Shown here in pieces: positions 7,867-16,505 of a stretch of 64,000 bases of DNA. This DNA is from Bradyrhizobium daqingense. GTDB lineage: Bacteria > Pseudomonadota > Alphaproteobacteria > Rhizobiales > Xanthobacteraceae. The stretch is from positions 1,798,001 to 1,862,000 of the forward strand of contig NZ_CP088014.1 in NCBI RefSeq assembly GCF_021044685.1, written 5' to 3'. How positions within the stretch are numbered: position 1 is the stretch's first letter; each line of letters opens with the position of its first letter. A program made the translations under genes and the position numbers. The notes under the pieces are model-generated. The model had not been told where the DNA came from, did no database searches, and saw only the letters and a list, made by a program, of their open reading frames with translations.

Positions 7867-8753
7867 ACGCGCCCGCCTATAATTTCGCTTATCTCGACGA
7901 GCAGACCAAGCGGATGATCCGCCGCGCGATCCTGAAAGCGATCGCGATCCCCGGCTATCAGGTGCCGTTCGCCAGCCGCGAGATGCCGATGCCCTATGGC
8001 TGGGGCACCGGCGGCGTGCAGGTCACGGCCGCGATCCTCGGTCTTGACGATGTGCTGAAGGTGATCGACCAGGGCTCCGACGACACCACCAATGCGATCT
8101 CGATCCGCAAGTTCTTTGCGAAAACCGCCGGCGTTGCCACGACCACGTCGACCCATGATGCGACCGTGATCCAGACCCGCCACCGCATTCCCGAGGCGGA
8201 GCTGAACGCGAATCAGGTGCTGGTCTATCAGGTGCCGATCCCCGAGCCCTTGCGCTTCCTCGAGCCGCGCGAGACCGAGACGCGGCGCATGCATGCGCTG
8301 GCCGAATACGGGCTGATGCATGTGAAGCTCTATGAGGACATCGCGCGGTTCGGTCATATCGCGACCGCCTATGCCTATCCGGTCAAGGTCAACGCGCGCT
8401 ACGTGATGGACCCGTCACCCACGCCGAAATTCGACAATCCCAAGATGGACAATTGCGCGGCGCTGCAACTCTTCGGCGCCGGCCGCGAGAAGCGCATCTA
8501 TGCGATCCCGCCTTACACGCAGGTGGTGTCGCTCGATTTCGAGGATCATCCGTTCGAGCCCTACCGCTTCAACGCGCCTTGCGCGCTGTGCGGGGCGGAG
8601 AACTCCTATCTCGACGAGATCGTCACCGACGACAAGGGCGGCCGCATGTTCGTCTGTTCCGACACCGATTATTGCGAGGGCCGCCAGGCCGCAGGCCATC
8701 ACGGCAGCCTCAGCGCCGCGCCGTACAAGGAGAAGGCGGGCTCCCATGGTTGA
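7863..8753 (+). CDS. phnJ: Carbon-phosphorus lyase PhnJ (radical SAM, Fe-S)
   Basis: The 296-residue PhnJ cleaves the C-P bond of ribose-1-phosphonate 5-phosphate, releasing a hydrocarbon from an alkylphosphonate. By count the four Fe-S/active-site cysteines are C240, C243, C265 and C271, and the spacing CX2CX21CX5C is the same as in the E. coli enzyme. The N-terminal half has PGYQVPFASREMPMPYGWGTGG and the substrate segment GSDDTTNAISIRKFF. It overlaps phnI by ATGA and phnK by 8 nt, which implies tight translational coupling of the core complex with its ATPase. Confidence 0.97.
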   Translation: MNAPAYNFAYLDEQTKRMIRRAILKAIAIPGYQVPFASREMPMPYGWGTGGVQVTAAILGLDDVLKVIDQGSDDTTNAISIRKFFAKTAGVATTTSTHDATVIQTRHRIPEAELNANQVLVYQVPIPEPLRFLEPRETETRRMHALAEYGLMHVKLYEDIARFGHIATAYAYPVKVNARYVMDPSPTPKFDNPKMDNCAALQLFGAGREKRIYAIPPYTQVVSLDFEDHPFEPYRFNAPCALCGAENSYLDEIVTDDKGGRMFVCSDTDYCEGRQAAGHHGSLSAAPYKEKAGSHG

Positions 8754-9537
8754 TACGCTTGAGAATGATCAGCCGCTTCTGATCGCGGAGAAGCTCAGCA
8801 AGTCCTTCGGCCGCATCGCGGCGTGTCGCGACGTGTCGTTCTCGCTCTATCCCGGCGAGGTGCTGGCCATCGTCGGCGAGTCCGGATCGGGCAAGTCGAC
8901 GCTGCTGCAGATGCTGTCGGGCCAGCTCGCAGCCAGCGCCGGCCATGTGTCCTACCGGATGCGCGACGGCATCACCCGCGATCTCGCCACGCTGGGCGAG
9001 GCGGAGCGGCGCTTTTTGTTCCGCACCGACTGGGGCTATGTGCACCAGGATCCTGCCCAGGGCCTGCGCATGGCGGTCTCGGCCGGCGCCAATGTCGGCG
9101 AGCGGCTGATGGCGGTCGGCTGGAATCACTATGGCCGCATCCGCGATACCGCGTCGGACTGGTTGACCCGTGTCGAGATCGACACAGCTCGCATCGACGA
9201 CGCGCCGCGGACCTATTCCGGCGGCATGCGTCAGCGGCTCCAGATCGCGCGCAACCTCGTCACCGAGCCTCGCCTGGTGTTCATGGACGAGCCGACCGGC
9301 GGGCTCGACGTCTCGGTGCAGGCCCGCCTGCTCGATCTCCTGCGCAGCCTGGTCGCCGAGCTGCACCTCGCCGTCATCATCGTCACCCACGACCTCGCGG
9401 TCGCGCGTCTGTTGTCGCACCGCGTGATGGTGATGAAGGGCGGCCGCGTCGTCGAGACCGGCCTCACCGATCAGGTTCTCGACGATCCCCGCGAGCCCTA
9501 TACCCAGCTCCTCGTCTCCTCGATCCTGCCGCCATGA
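8746..9537 (+). CDS. phnK: C-P lyase complex ATP-binding subunit PhnK
   Basis: The 263-residue ABC-type ATPase binds the PhnGHIJ core through PhnJ rather than a membrane permease. Walker A is GESGSGKST, the signature is YSGGMRQRLQIARNL, and Walker B is LVFMDEPTGGLDVSVQ. These resemble oligopeptide-transporter ATPases, as is usual for PhnK. The ATG at 8746 has AAGGAGAAG upstream and overlaps the end of phnJ. The C-terminal REPYTQLLVSSIL is also typical of the family. No permease partner is adjacent, which supports the PhnK assignment. Confidence 0.95.
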   Translation: MVDTLENDQPLLIAEKLSKSFGRIAACRDVSFSLYPGEVLAIVGESGSGKSTLLQMLSGQLAASAGHVSYRMRDGITRDLATLGEAERRFLFRTDWGYVHQDPAQGLRMAVSAGANVGERLMAVGWNHYGRIRDTASDWLTRVEIDTARIDDAPRTYSGGMRQRLQIARNLVTEPRLVFMDEPTGGLDVSVQARLLDLLRSLVAELHLAVIIVTHDLAVARLLSHRVMVMKGGRVVETGLTDQVLDDPREPYTQLLVSSILPP

Positions 9538-9547
9538 ACTTTCCCAG

Positions 9548-10258
9548 ATGAGTGTTCCGATGACTGCCATGATCGACGTCACCGATGCCCGAAAGGCCTT
9601 CACGATGCACCTGCAGGGCGGCATCGAGCTGCCCGTCGTCAGCGGCGTGACCTTTCACGTCAATCCGGGTGAATGCGTCGTGCTGTCGGGCCCGTCGGGC
9701 GCCGGCAAATCGTCGATCCTGAAGATGATCTTCGGCAATTACCGCTGTGACTCGGGGCGCATCGGCATCCGTCATCGCGGCGCGGTGATCGATCTCGCCA
9801 GCGCCGAGCCGCGGCAGGTCCTCAACGTCCGCCGCTCCACCATCGGCTATGTCAGCCAGTTCCTGCGGGCGGTGCCGCGGGTTGCTACGATCGATGTCGT
9901 GGCCGAGCCGCTGATCGTAAATGGCATGTCGCGGGCCGATGCGCAGGTCCGCGCCGGCGAGCTGCTGCATCGTCTCAACATCCCCGAGCGCCTCTGGCAG
10001 CTGCCTCCCGCGACCTTCTCCGGCGGCGAGCAGCAGCGTGTCAACATCGCGCGGGGCTTCATCTCCGACCTCCCCATCCTGCTGCTGGACGAGCCGACCG
10101 CTTCGCTGGATGCCGCCAACCGCGCCGTCGTGGTCGAGCTCGTCGCTGAAAAGAAACGCCGGGGCGTCGCCATGGTTGCCATTGTCCATGACGACGAAAT
10201 CCGTCATCTGATTGCCGACCGCATCGTCGACGTCACCAGCTTCGCCGCGGCGGCCTGA
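9548..10258 (+). CDS. phnL: C-P lyase ATP-binding subunit PhnL
   Basis: The 236-residue ABC-type protein is needed with PhnG, H and I for formation of the ribose triphosphate phosphonate. It has Walker A GPSGAGKSS, the PhnL-specific GYVSQFLRAVPRV, signature FSGGEQQRVNIARGF and Walker B ILLLDEPTASLD. The ATG at 9548 is used; ATG 9560 is an alternative and neither has a strong ribosome site. It lies between phnK and phnM in the same transcript. Confidence 0.93.
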   Translation: MSVPMTAMIDVTDARKAFTMHLQGGIELPVVSGVTFHVNPGECVVLSGPSGAGKSSILKMIFGNYRCDSGRIGIRHRGAVIDLASAEPRQVLNVRRSTIGYVSQFLRAVPRVATIDVVAEPLIVNGMSRADAQVRAGELLHRLNIPERLWQLPPATFSGGEQQRVNIARGFISDLPILLLDEPTASLDAANRAVVVELVAEKKRRGVAMVAIVHDDEIRHLIADRIVDVTSFAAAA

Positions 10259-10269
10259 GGAAAATGGAC

Positions 10270-11421
10270 ATGAACGCCAAGGATACCGTCATCGCCAATG
10301 CCAGGATCGTGCTCGCCGACCAGGTGATCGAGCAGGGCTGGCTCGCGCTCGTCGATGGCCGCATCGCCGAGATCGGCGAGGGCAGGGCGCCCGCCGGCGC
10401 CGAGAATGCCGGCGGCGATCTGATCATGCCCGGCCTGATCGAGCTCCACACCGATCATCTCGAAGCGCACTACGTGCCGCGGCCGAAAGTGTTCTGGAAT
10501 CCGGTCGCGGCCGTCATCTCCTATGACGGCCAGCTCGCCACCTCGGGCATCACCACGGTATTCGATTCGCTCCGGGTCTGGCGCGAGGACGGCGCCGAGG
10601 AAGTCGACGGCCGCTCCGGCGTGCTTGCCGCCGCGATCACGACCGCGCGCGACGCCAATTTGCTGCGCGCCGATCACTTCCTGCATCTGCGCTGCGAGAT
10701 CCCGATGCCGAGCGTGGTCGAGGAGGCCAAGGAGCTGATCGACCGTCCCGACGTCAAGCTGATGTCGCTGATGGATCACACGCCCGGCCAACGCCAGTTC
10801 CGCGACGAGGTGAAGCTGCGCGACTATTATCGCGGCAAGGGCGGCGGCAAGACCGACGCAGAGCTCGACGAGCTGTTCGCCAAGCGCTTCGAGTACCAGA
10901 AGCAATATGCCGCGACCAACATGCGCGAGATCGTGGCGCTGGCGCAGGCCTACAAGATCCCGCTCGCGAGCCACGACGACACCACCGAGGAGAACGTCGC
11001 GGACGCCGTGCGCGACGGCGTCGCGGTGGCGGAATTCCCGACCACGCTGGAAGCCGCGCGCGGCCTGCACCAGGCCGGCATCGACATCTTGATGGGCGCG
11101 CCCAACGTCGTGCGCGGCGGTTCGCATTCCGGCAACATCGCCGCGGTCGATCTCGCCCGCGAAGGCCTGCTCGACATCCTGTCGTCCGATTACATCCCGT
11201 CGAGCCTGTTGATGGGCGCGCTGCAGCTGCCCGAGCACGTGCCCGCGATCAGTCTTCCGGCTGCGATCCGCACCGTGACCAAGGCGCCTGCCGATGCCGT
11301 CGGCCTCACCGACCGAGGTGAGATCGCAATCGGCAAGCGCGCCGATCTGATCCGCGTGCACGTGGCCGGCAGCGTGCCCGTGGTCCGCAGCGTCTGGCGC
11401 GAAGGACACCGCGTCGCATGA
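10270..11421 (+). CDS. phnM: Alpha-D-ribose 1-methylphosphonate 5-triphosphate diphosphatase PhnM
   Basis: The product of about 383 residues removes pyrophosphate from the phosphonate ribose triphosphate, giving the PhnJ substrate. It is a metal-dependent amidohydrolase with HTDHLEAHYVPRP as the first metal motif, the SLMDHTPGQRQFRD block and HDDTTEENV. The C-terminal GEIAIGKRADLIRV strand is family-typical. A GAGGA ribosome site favours ATG 10270 over ATG 10264, which would be only 2 nt from it. The stop overlaps the phnN start as ATGA. A second PhnM-like gene lies at the left edge. Confidence 0.95.
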   Translation: MNAKDTVIANARIVLADQVIEQGWLALVDGRIAEIGEGRAPAGAENAGGDLIMPGLIELHTDHLEAHYVPRPKVFWNPVAAVISYDGQLATSGITTVFDSLRVWREDGAEEVDGRSGVLAAAITTARDANLLRADHFLHLRCEIPMPSVVEEAKELIDRPDVKLMSLMDHTPGQRQFRDEVKLRDYYRGKGGGKTDAELDELFAKRFEYQKQYAATNMREIVALAQAYKIPLASHDDTTEENVADAVRDGVAVAEFPTTLEAARGLHQAGIDILMGAPNVVRGGSHSGNIAAVDLAREGLLDILSSDYIPSSLLMGALQLPEHVPAISLPAAIRTVTKAPADAVGLTDRGEIAIGKRADLIRVHVAGSVPVVRSVWREGHRVA

Positions 11422-12014
11422 GCGAGATCGTCGCCACGGCGCAGGATGCAGCAGGCGGGATCGGTTCCGGCCGGCTCGTGCTCGTGGTCGGCCCCAGCGG
11501 CGCCGGCAAGGACACGCTGCTGCGGCTGGCGCGGGCGGCGTGCGTCGATGACCACGACATCGTCTTTCCGCGCCGGATCGTCACGCGGGAAGCCTCCGCC
11601 GACGAGGACAACGTCGCGGTGACGCCCCAAGAATTCCGCCGCGCGCGGGAGCACGGCGATTTCGCCATGCATTGGAAAGCACACGGGCATTCCTACGCCT
11701 TGCCGGCCGAGATCAACGACGATATCCGCGCCGGACGCACGGTCGTGGTCAACGTTTCGCGCACCGTGCTTGGTGCACTGCGCCAGGCCTATGCCAACGT
11801 CGTCGTCGTCGCGATCACCGCGCCGCCGGATGTGCTGGCAGCGCGGCTTGCCGCGCGGGGGCGCAAGAGCGACGGCGACATTGCCGAGCGTCTCACCCGC
11901 AGCGTCGACGACGCCTCGGCGCGTGCCGATGTCACCATCCTCAATGCGGGCAGCGCGGAGTATCACGGTCGCCAGCTGCTGCGTGTGATCAGGAACGAAG
12001 GCTGGCACGAATAG
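11418..12014 (+). CDS. phnN: Ribose 1,5-bisphosphate phosphokinase PhnN
   Basis: The 198-residue guanylate-kinase-like enzyme converts ribose 1,5-bisphosphate to PRPP, returning the product of the C-P lyase route to metabolism. The P-loop is GPSGAGKDT. FPRRIVTREAS, DFAMHWKAHGHSYALP and VVNVSRTVLGALRQAY are PhnN family blocks. It overlaps phnM by ATGA and ends the recognisable phn genes. The free phosphate-releasing PhnP phosphodiesterase, which usually supplies its substrate, is not seen in this window. Confidence 0.95.
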   Translation: MSEIVATAQDAAGGIGSGRLVLVVGPSGAGKDTLLRLARAACVDDHDIVFPRRIVTREASADEDNVAVTPQEFRRAREHGDFAMHWKAHGHSYALPAEINDDIRAGRTVVVNVSRTVLGALRQAYANVVVVAITAPPDVLAARLAARGRKSDGDIAERLTRSVDDASARADVTILNAGSAEYHGRQLLRVIRNEGWHE

Positions 12015-12037
12015 CCGGCACGGCCAGGGAGAACGGA

Positions 12038-12649
12038 ATGTCGGTGATCGAAACGGTCGAGCAGCTCGAAGCCATTTACGCTGCCACCAATGACGCCTCG
12101 ACCGTGAAAGTCGCCGACCATGTCACGCCGCTCTACCGCGTCTTCATCGAGAAGGCGCCATTTGCTGCGCTTGCGACCATCGGTCCCGAAGGCATCGATT
12201 GCTCGCCGCGCGGCGACCTGCCCGGCTTCGTCCGCATCCATGATCGCAAGACCTTGATGCTGCCGGACCGCCGCGGCAACAACCGGGTCGATTCCTTGCG
12301 CAACATCGTGCGTGATCCCCGGGTGTCGCTGATGTTCCTGATTCCCGGCTCCGGCAACGCCGTCCGCGCCAATGGCCGCGCGCATCTGTCGATCGATCCG
12401 GAGCTGCTGGCCTCGTTCAAGGTCGAAGATAAGGCGCCGCGCAGCGTCATGGTGATGCATGTGGACGAGATCTACTTCCAATGCGCCCGCGCCATCGTCC
12501 GCTCCGACCTCTGGAATCCCGACAAGCGCGTCGATCCGAAGACGCTGCCGACGCCCGGCCAGATCCTCGCCGAGATGAGCGACAACAAGGTTGGCGGCGC
12601 GGAGTACGACCGCATCTGGCCGGAACGAGCGGCCGCGACGATGTGGTGA
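12038..12649 (+). CDS. Pyridoxamine 5'-phosphate oxidase (PPOX) family FMN-binding protein
   Basis: The 203-residue protein has a PPOX-type split-barrel: FAALATIGPEGIDCSPRGDLPGFV followed by LMLPDRRGNNRVDSLRNIVRDPRVSLMFLIPG. This is the MSMEG_1061/DR_2398-like subgroup of flavin-binding proteins, which usually reduce or oxidise small substrates rather than pyridoxamine phosphate. It starts at ATG 12038, 24 nt after phnN and on the same strand, with a GGGAGAACGG ribosome site, so it is probably co-transcribed with the phn operon. A functional link to phosphonate use is not established. Confidence 0.82.
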   Translation: MSVIETVEQLEAIYAATNDASTVKVADHVTPLYRVFIEKAPFAALATIGPEGIDCSPRGDLPGFVRIHDRKTLMLPDRRGNNRVDSLRNIVRDPRVSLMFLIPGSGNAVRANGRAHLSIDPELLASFKVEDKAPRSVMVMHVDEIYFQCARAIVRSDLWNPDKRVDPKTLPTPGQILAEMSDNKVGGAEYDRIWPERAAATMW

Positions 12650-12672
12650 AGTCCCATAGTTGCCAAATGATC

Positions 12673-12794
12673 GTCATGTCCGGGCGTGTCCCGCCTGCGC
12701 GGCCGAAGCCGCTTCGGCGAGGCGAAGGCCCGGGCATCCACGTTCTTCGCACCACCTGAAAGGCGTGGATGGCCGGGACAAGCCTGGCCATGAC
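12673..12794. repeat. Interspersed palindromic repeat (GTCATGTCCGGGC family)
   Basis: GTCATGTCCGGGCGTGTCCC at the left end is mirrored by GGGACAAGCCTGGCCATGAC at the right end. The centre has GGCATCCACG opposite CGTGGATGGCC. It lies between a plus-strand and a minus-strand gene. The same family recurs at 59470-59549 and, in part, at 63303-63454. Confidence 0.75.
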
Positions 12795-12804
12795 GGTGTA
12801 CCCT

Positions 12805-13536
12805 CTAATTAAACGCCATCCCGCCGCTCAGCGCGACGGTCTGCCCGGTCATGTAGGCGTTGTCGACCAGCAGCATCACGGCCTTCGCCACCTCGTCCGC
12901 CGTGCCGAAGCGGCCGAGCGGGATGCGGCTTACGAGCTGCGTCTGTCCGCTCATCATGTCGGTCTCGATCAGCGACGGCGCCACGGCGTTGACGGTGATG
13001 CCGTCCTTCACCAGCCGCGCCGCATAGCCCCGCGTGAGGCCCTCCAGACCGGCCTTGGACGCATTGTAGTGCGGTCCGATCGAGCCGGCGCCACGCGCCG
13101 CGCCCGAGGAGATGTTGACGATGCGGCCCCATTTCCGCGCGCGCATCGCCGGCAGCACCGCCTGCGTGCACAGGAAGGCGGACTTCAGATTGACCAGGAT
13201 GGTCCGGTCGAAATCGTCCTCGGTAAGATCGTCGACCCCGCGCGTGATGGCAATGCCGGCATTGTTGATGAGGATGTCGATCGGCCCGAGTCCGGCCGTG
13301 ACGCGCTCGACCATGCCGGCCACGGCCTCGCGCCGCGAGACGTCGGCGGCAACGACGATGGCGCGGCCGCCTTGCTTGCCGATGTCGCCTGCCAGCTGCT
13401 CGGCCTGTCCGATCTGCTCGCGGCAGTTGATCGCCACGGCCGCGCCGACCTCGGCCAGCGCGCGGCAGACGGCTGCGCCGATCCCGCGCGAGCCGCCGGT
13501 CACGAGCGCAGTGCGTCCTTTCAGATCGTTCGCCAT
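12805..13536 (-). CDS. SDR family oxidoreductase, FabG-like
   Basis: The 243-residue NAD(P)-dependent short-chain dehydrogenase/reductase has cofactor motif TGGSRGIG, NNAG, a catalytic serine in ISSG and the YNASK pair. The C-terminal end (TGQTVALSGGMAFN) is complete. ATG 13536 is chosen for its GGGAGG ribosome site; a longer frame exists upstream without homology. It resembles 3-oxoacyl-ACP reductases and acetoacetyl-CoA reductases, but no fatty-acid or PHB gene is adjacent, so the substrate cannot be assigned. It converges on the PPOX gene with a repeat between them. Confidence 0.88.
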   Translation of the reverse strand: MANDLKGRTALVTGGSRGIGAAVCRALAEVGAAVAINCREQIGQAEQLAGDIGKQGGRAIVVAADVSRREAVAGMVERVTAGLGPIDILINNAGIAITRGVDDLTEDDFDRTILVNLKSAFLCTQAVLPAMRARKWGRIVNISSGAARGAGSIGPHYNASKAGLEGLTRGYAARLVKDGITVNAVAPSLIETDMMSGQTQLVSRIPLGRFGTADEVAKAVMLLVDNAYMTGQTVALSGGMAFN

Positions 13537-13926
13537 CTCTGGACCTCCCGGTTCTTCTGTTCTGTGGCTGCTGAAACGTATCACGCCAGCCGCGCGCACG
13601 CGTTGAACTCATCGCGAGATGAATCCGGCTGCCGGTGCTTGCCGCGGGAGAAACGCTCAAGCGCCCTCACGGCAAATATGGATAGCCATTTCATTGACCA
13701 ACCAGGCCGATCGCACGATATTCGCAGGCCACGAAACTGCTCCTCGAGCCCGCCGCGATATGAGAACCGATCACCAGCGCAATCAGAACGACATGCATGC
13801 CTGCATGACGCGGCGCTGCTTCTCGGCGGCAACGGGCGCCTGTTGTTGTTGCTGACCGCTTCCTAACAGCTCCCAACATCGCACGATCCAAGTCAGGAAC
13901 GCCGAAATTCCGGCGAATGAGCAGTC
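13537..13926. other. 390-bp intergenic region, no convincing gene
   Basis: Short open frames occur on both strands but have no ribosome site, no domain and unusual composition. The stretch probably holds the promoters of the divergent SDR gene and of the 77-residue ORF upstream of the sulfonate-binding protein. No clear operator was seen. Confidence 0.5.
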
Positions 13927-14160
13927 ATGTCCCAAGCACAGCATCAAGCCCAATCGAACGCCTACATCATCGAGATCCACGACCGCGCCGCCGGCATCGT
14001 CACGCGAGATGCGCGCGGCTTCCGCTTCTTCTCCTCCGAGCGTCTGTTCGACAGCCTCGAAGGCCGCCAGTTCAGCTCGGCGCGCGAGGCCGAGCGCGCC
14101 GCTCGTGCGGTGTTCTCTGAGCGGAGCCGTCGCGCGAGCTCGCAACTTTTCGCCAACTAA
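13927..14160 (+). CDS. Small protein of unknown function upstream of ssuA-like gene
   Basis: The 77-residue cytoplasmic protein has a balanced composition and the segments YIIEIHDRAAGIV, GFRFFSSERLFDSLEGRQF and AREAERAARAVF. The reading frame uses typical high-GC third positions. It ends 21 nt before the sulfonate-binding protein gene, so the two are probably co-transcribed. I recall similar small ORFs in front of rhizobial sulfonate genes but cannot name a family. No signal peptide or metal motif is visible. Confidence 0.6.
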   Translation: MSQAQHQAQSNAYIIEIHDRAAGIVTRDARGFRFFSSERLFDSLEGRQFSSAREAERAARAVFSERSRRASSQLFAN

Positions 14161-14181
14161 TCCCAACGAAAGGACCGCGTT

Positions 14182-15135
14182 ATGATCAATCGACGACACA
14201 TTCTGGCAACGACGCTGTCGCTTGCGACGGCCCTAGCTGCACCCGCGCGCGCCGAGGACAAGCCGGCGGAAATCCGCATCGGCACGCAGAAGGGCGGCTT
14301 TTTCCCGGCGGTGCGCCAGCGCCAGACACTGGAAAACGCCTTCAAGCCGCTCGGCATCGAGATCAAGTGGATCGACTTCCAGTTCGGTCCGCCGCTGCTG
14401 GAGGCCATCAATGTCGGCAGCGTCGATTTCGGCTATGTCGGCGACTCCCCGCCGATCTTCGCGCAGGCCGGCGGCGCCAGGATCCGCTACGTTGCCGCGG
14501 TGAAATCGGACGGCAACACCCAGACGATCATCGTACCGAAGGATTCGGCCATCAAGACGCTCGCCGATCTCAAGGGTAAGCGCGTCGCCTTCGGCAAGGG
14601 ATCTAGCGCGCATAATCTGCTGGTCGCTGCGCTCGAGAAGGCCGGCCTGTCCTGGTCCGACATCACGCCGGCACCGCTTGCCCCGGCGGATGCGACGGCC
14701 GCCTTCATCAAGGGCTCGGTCGACGCCTGGTCGATCTGGGATCCGTATCTGGCGCTCGCCGAGCTGAAGGAGAACGCCCGCGTCATCGCTTTCGACAAGG
14801 ACGTGCACAGGCCGAATGCGTTCTACATCGCCAACACGGATTTCGTTGATAAATATCCTTCGCTGGTGGCGAAGCTCAACACCACCTTCGCCTCCGAAGG
14901 GGTCTGGGCCAACGAACACCACGAGGACGTCGCCAAAGCGCAGGCAGACGCGACCGGCGTCGACATCGAGGCGGTCAGGCGTTTCGTGGATCGCTCCAAC
15001 TTCCGCGTGGTGCCGCTCGACGCCGAGGTGGTCAGGAGCCAGCAGGCGGTCGCCGATCGTTTCGCAAAGTTGGGCCTGATCCCGAAGCCCGTCAACGTCT
15101 CCGACATCGTCTGGAAGTGGACGCCCGGTTCTTGA
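14182..15135 (+). CDS. Aliphatic sulfonate ABC transporter substrate-binding protein (SsuA-like)
   Basis: The 317-residue periplasmic binding protein has a Sec signal peptide cleaved near residue 24 (ARA/ED). The mature part has IGTQKGGFFPAVRQRQTLENAF, the LEAINVGSVDFGYVGDSPPIFAQAGG block and KGSVDAWSIWDPYLA, all typical of SsuA-type sulfonate/taurine receptors. A ribosome site AAAGGA precedes the ATG. No SsuB ATPase, SsuC permease or SsuD monooxygenase is adjacent, so it must work with a transporter encoded elsewhere. It is probably induced by sulfur limitation, but no CysB-type site was identified. Confidence 0.88.
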   Translation: MINRRHILATTLSLATALAAPARAEDKPAEIRIGTQKGGFFPAVRQRQTLENAFKPLGIEIKWIDFQFGPPLLEAINVGSVDFGYVGDSPPIFAQAGGARIRYVAAVKSDGNTQTIIVPKDSAIKTLADLKGKRVAFGKGSSAHNLLVAALEKAGLSWSDITPAPLAPADATAAFIKGSVDAWSIWDPYLALAELKENARVIAFDKDVHRPNAFYIANTDFVDKYPSLVAKLNTTFASEGVWANEHHEDVAKAQADATGVDIEAVRRFVDRSNFRVVPLDAEVVRSQQAVADRFAKLGLIPKPVNVSDIVWKWTPGS

Positions 15136-15149
15136 ACCGGCGCGACTGA

Positions 15150-15653
15150 TCAGCTCCGGCGGCGCGCGCGGGTGCGTGCCGCCTTCTTGGCAGCAGCGGA
15201 GCGAACCTTGGCGCCCTTGGTGTGGCTTGCCTTTCGCGCGGCGGCCGAGCGGGATGCTGCGGTTCGACGGCTTGCAGCACGCTTGGCCTGTTTCGACAGC
15301 GCGCCGCGCGATGCGGTGGAGCGCGGCTCCTTCTTCAGGACGTTCGTGACGGCGCGCGACACTTTTGGCCGACGCTTCGGCGTGCGCTTGCCCTGACCGA
15401 CTTCGTAAGCGTATTTGGCGCTGCGGCGTGTCGATTTCTTGGTTCGACCTTTGCGCGGCGGCGGCAGATCGACGCCGGCGCGGCGCGCCTCCGAGAGGCC
15501 GATGGCAATGGCCTGCTTGGTCGAGCGTGCGCCGTGCTTTCCTTTCCTGATCTTGTCGATCTGGTCCTTGACGAATTCGCCGGCCTGCGTGCTCGCAGAT
15601 TTTCCGGCGCGCTTGTCCTGCTTCGCTTTGCGGATGACTTCTTGACTTGGCAT
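15150..15653 (-). CDS. Basic histone-H1-like protein with DUF6496-type N-terminus
   Basis: The 167-residue protein is very rich in Lys, Arg and Ala. The N-terminal part contains GEFVKDQIDKIRKGKHG and STKQAIAIGLSEARRAGVDLPPP, which I recall from the DUF6496 family. From about residue 65 to the end it is a disordered basic tail with repeated KKAARTR/RRTAASR-like units, like the C-terminus of histone H1 or bacterial Hc1 proteins. Nucleic-acid binding is likely; the target is unknown. It ends 14 nt from the end of the convergent ssuA-like gene. Confidence 0.78.
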   Translation of the reverse strand: MPSQEVIRKAKQDKRAGKSASTQAGEFVKDQIDKIRKGKHGARSTKQAIAIGLSEARRAGVDLPPPRKGRTKKSTRRSAKYAYEVGQGKRTPKRRPKVSRAVTNVLKKEPRSTASRGALSKQAKRAASRRTAASRSAAARKASHTKGAKVRSAAAKKAARTRARRRS

Positions 15654-15719
15654 GCGGCGAGTTCCCTCAAGATGCAGGGATGTCTCACGGCAACGCGCAA
15701 AATGATCGATTGATCCTTT

Positions 15720-16502
15720 TCAGTTCCTTAAAGCCGCCAGCAGTTCATCAGGGCGCTCAGCCATGATCATGTGCCCGGCGCCCCGCACTACGACAGTCTT
15801 CGCATGCGGAATGGCGGCCGCAAGCGCCTTGCCGGCCTTGGCCGGTGTCATCATGTCCCGTTCGCCAAGAATGAGCGTGGTCGGCACCTTCACGCTCGCG
15901 GCAGCGGTCAGCGCGTTCGCATAGGCATTGCAGGCGGACAGATCCCTAAAGAGCACGCCCGGCTCGCAAGCCTTCAGCACGGCCTGCGCGCCGCCATGCA
16001 TCCACAGGCCCGGCGCGAGGCTGCCGCCGAGTTCGGCGTTGAAGCCGAGGCCCCAGATCGAGACCATGTCGTTGGCATCCTGCGAGTTGGCCTCGGCGGC
16101 CTTCAAAAGATCCGGGCCGACCGTCATGGTCGCGGCGGTGCCGATCAGGCTCAGCGCGGAGACCTTGCCGGGATGGCGGGCTGCCGTTTCCAGTGATATC
16201 AGCGATCCCATGGAATGGCCGATCAGATGCGCCCTTGCGCTTCCCGCCGCATCCAGCAGCGCGGCGGTCCAGTCGGCCATCTCGGCGATATCAGACAGCG
16301 ACGGTCCGGCCGAGCGGCCATGGCCGGGCAGATCAGGCGCCAGCACGCCAAAGCCGTGATGGGCGAACCAGCGCGTGTGCAGCGCCCAGGTCGAATGATC
16401 GAAGCCGGCGCCGTGGATGAAGACGACCGTGGGCAGGGACTTGTCGAACTCGCGGCCGCCGGTTGCGGCGAACACCTCGGTGCCGTTGACGGAGAGCTTC
16501 AT
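15720..16502 (-). CDS. Alpha/beta hydrolase
   Basis: The 260-residue alpha/beta-hydrolase fold protein has the oxyanion segment FIHGAGFDHSTW, the nucleophile elbow GHSMGS, an acid in GERDMMTP and the catalytic His in GAGHMIM. The triad is complete. It starts 3 nt after the stop of metY and is on the same strand, so it is very likely co-transcribed with it. The fold covers esterases, MhpC-type hydrolases and acyltransferases. No feature of the sequence specifies the substrate. Confidence 0.88.
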   Translation of the reverse strand: MKLSVNGTEVFAATGGREFDKSLPTVVFIHGAGFDHSTWALHTRWFAHHGFGVLAPDLPGHGRSAGPSLSDIAEMADWTAALLDAAGSARAHLIGHSMGSLISLETAARHPGKVSALSLIGTAATMTVGPDLLKAAEANSQDANDMVSIWGLGFNAELGGSLAPGLWMHGGAQAVLKACEPGVLFRDLSACNAYANALTAAASVKVPTTLILGERDMMTPAKAGKALAAAIPHAKTVVVRGAGHMIMAERPDELLAALRN

Positions 16503-16505
16503 GGC

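Noticed and set aside
11672..12649. Start of the PPOX gene at 11672
   Set aside because: The upstream extension overlaps phnN in another frame and lacks homology. ATG 12038 with a GGGAGAACGG ribosome site and the family start is preferred.
13581..13832. Minus-strand frame of 83 codons upstream of the SDR gene
   Set aside because: No ribosome site and a composition unlike a protein. It more likely reflects promoter DNA between divergent genes.
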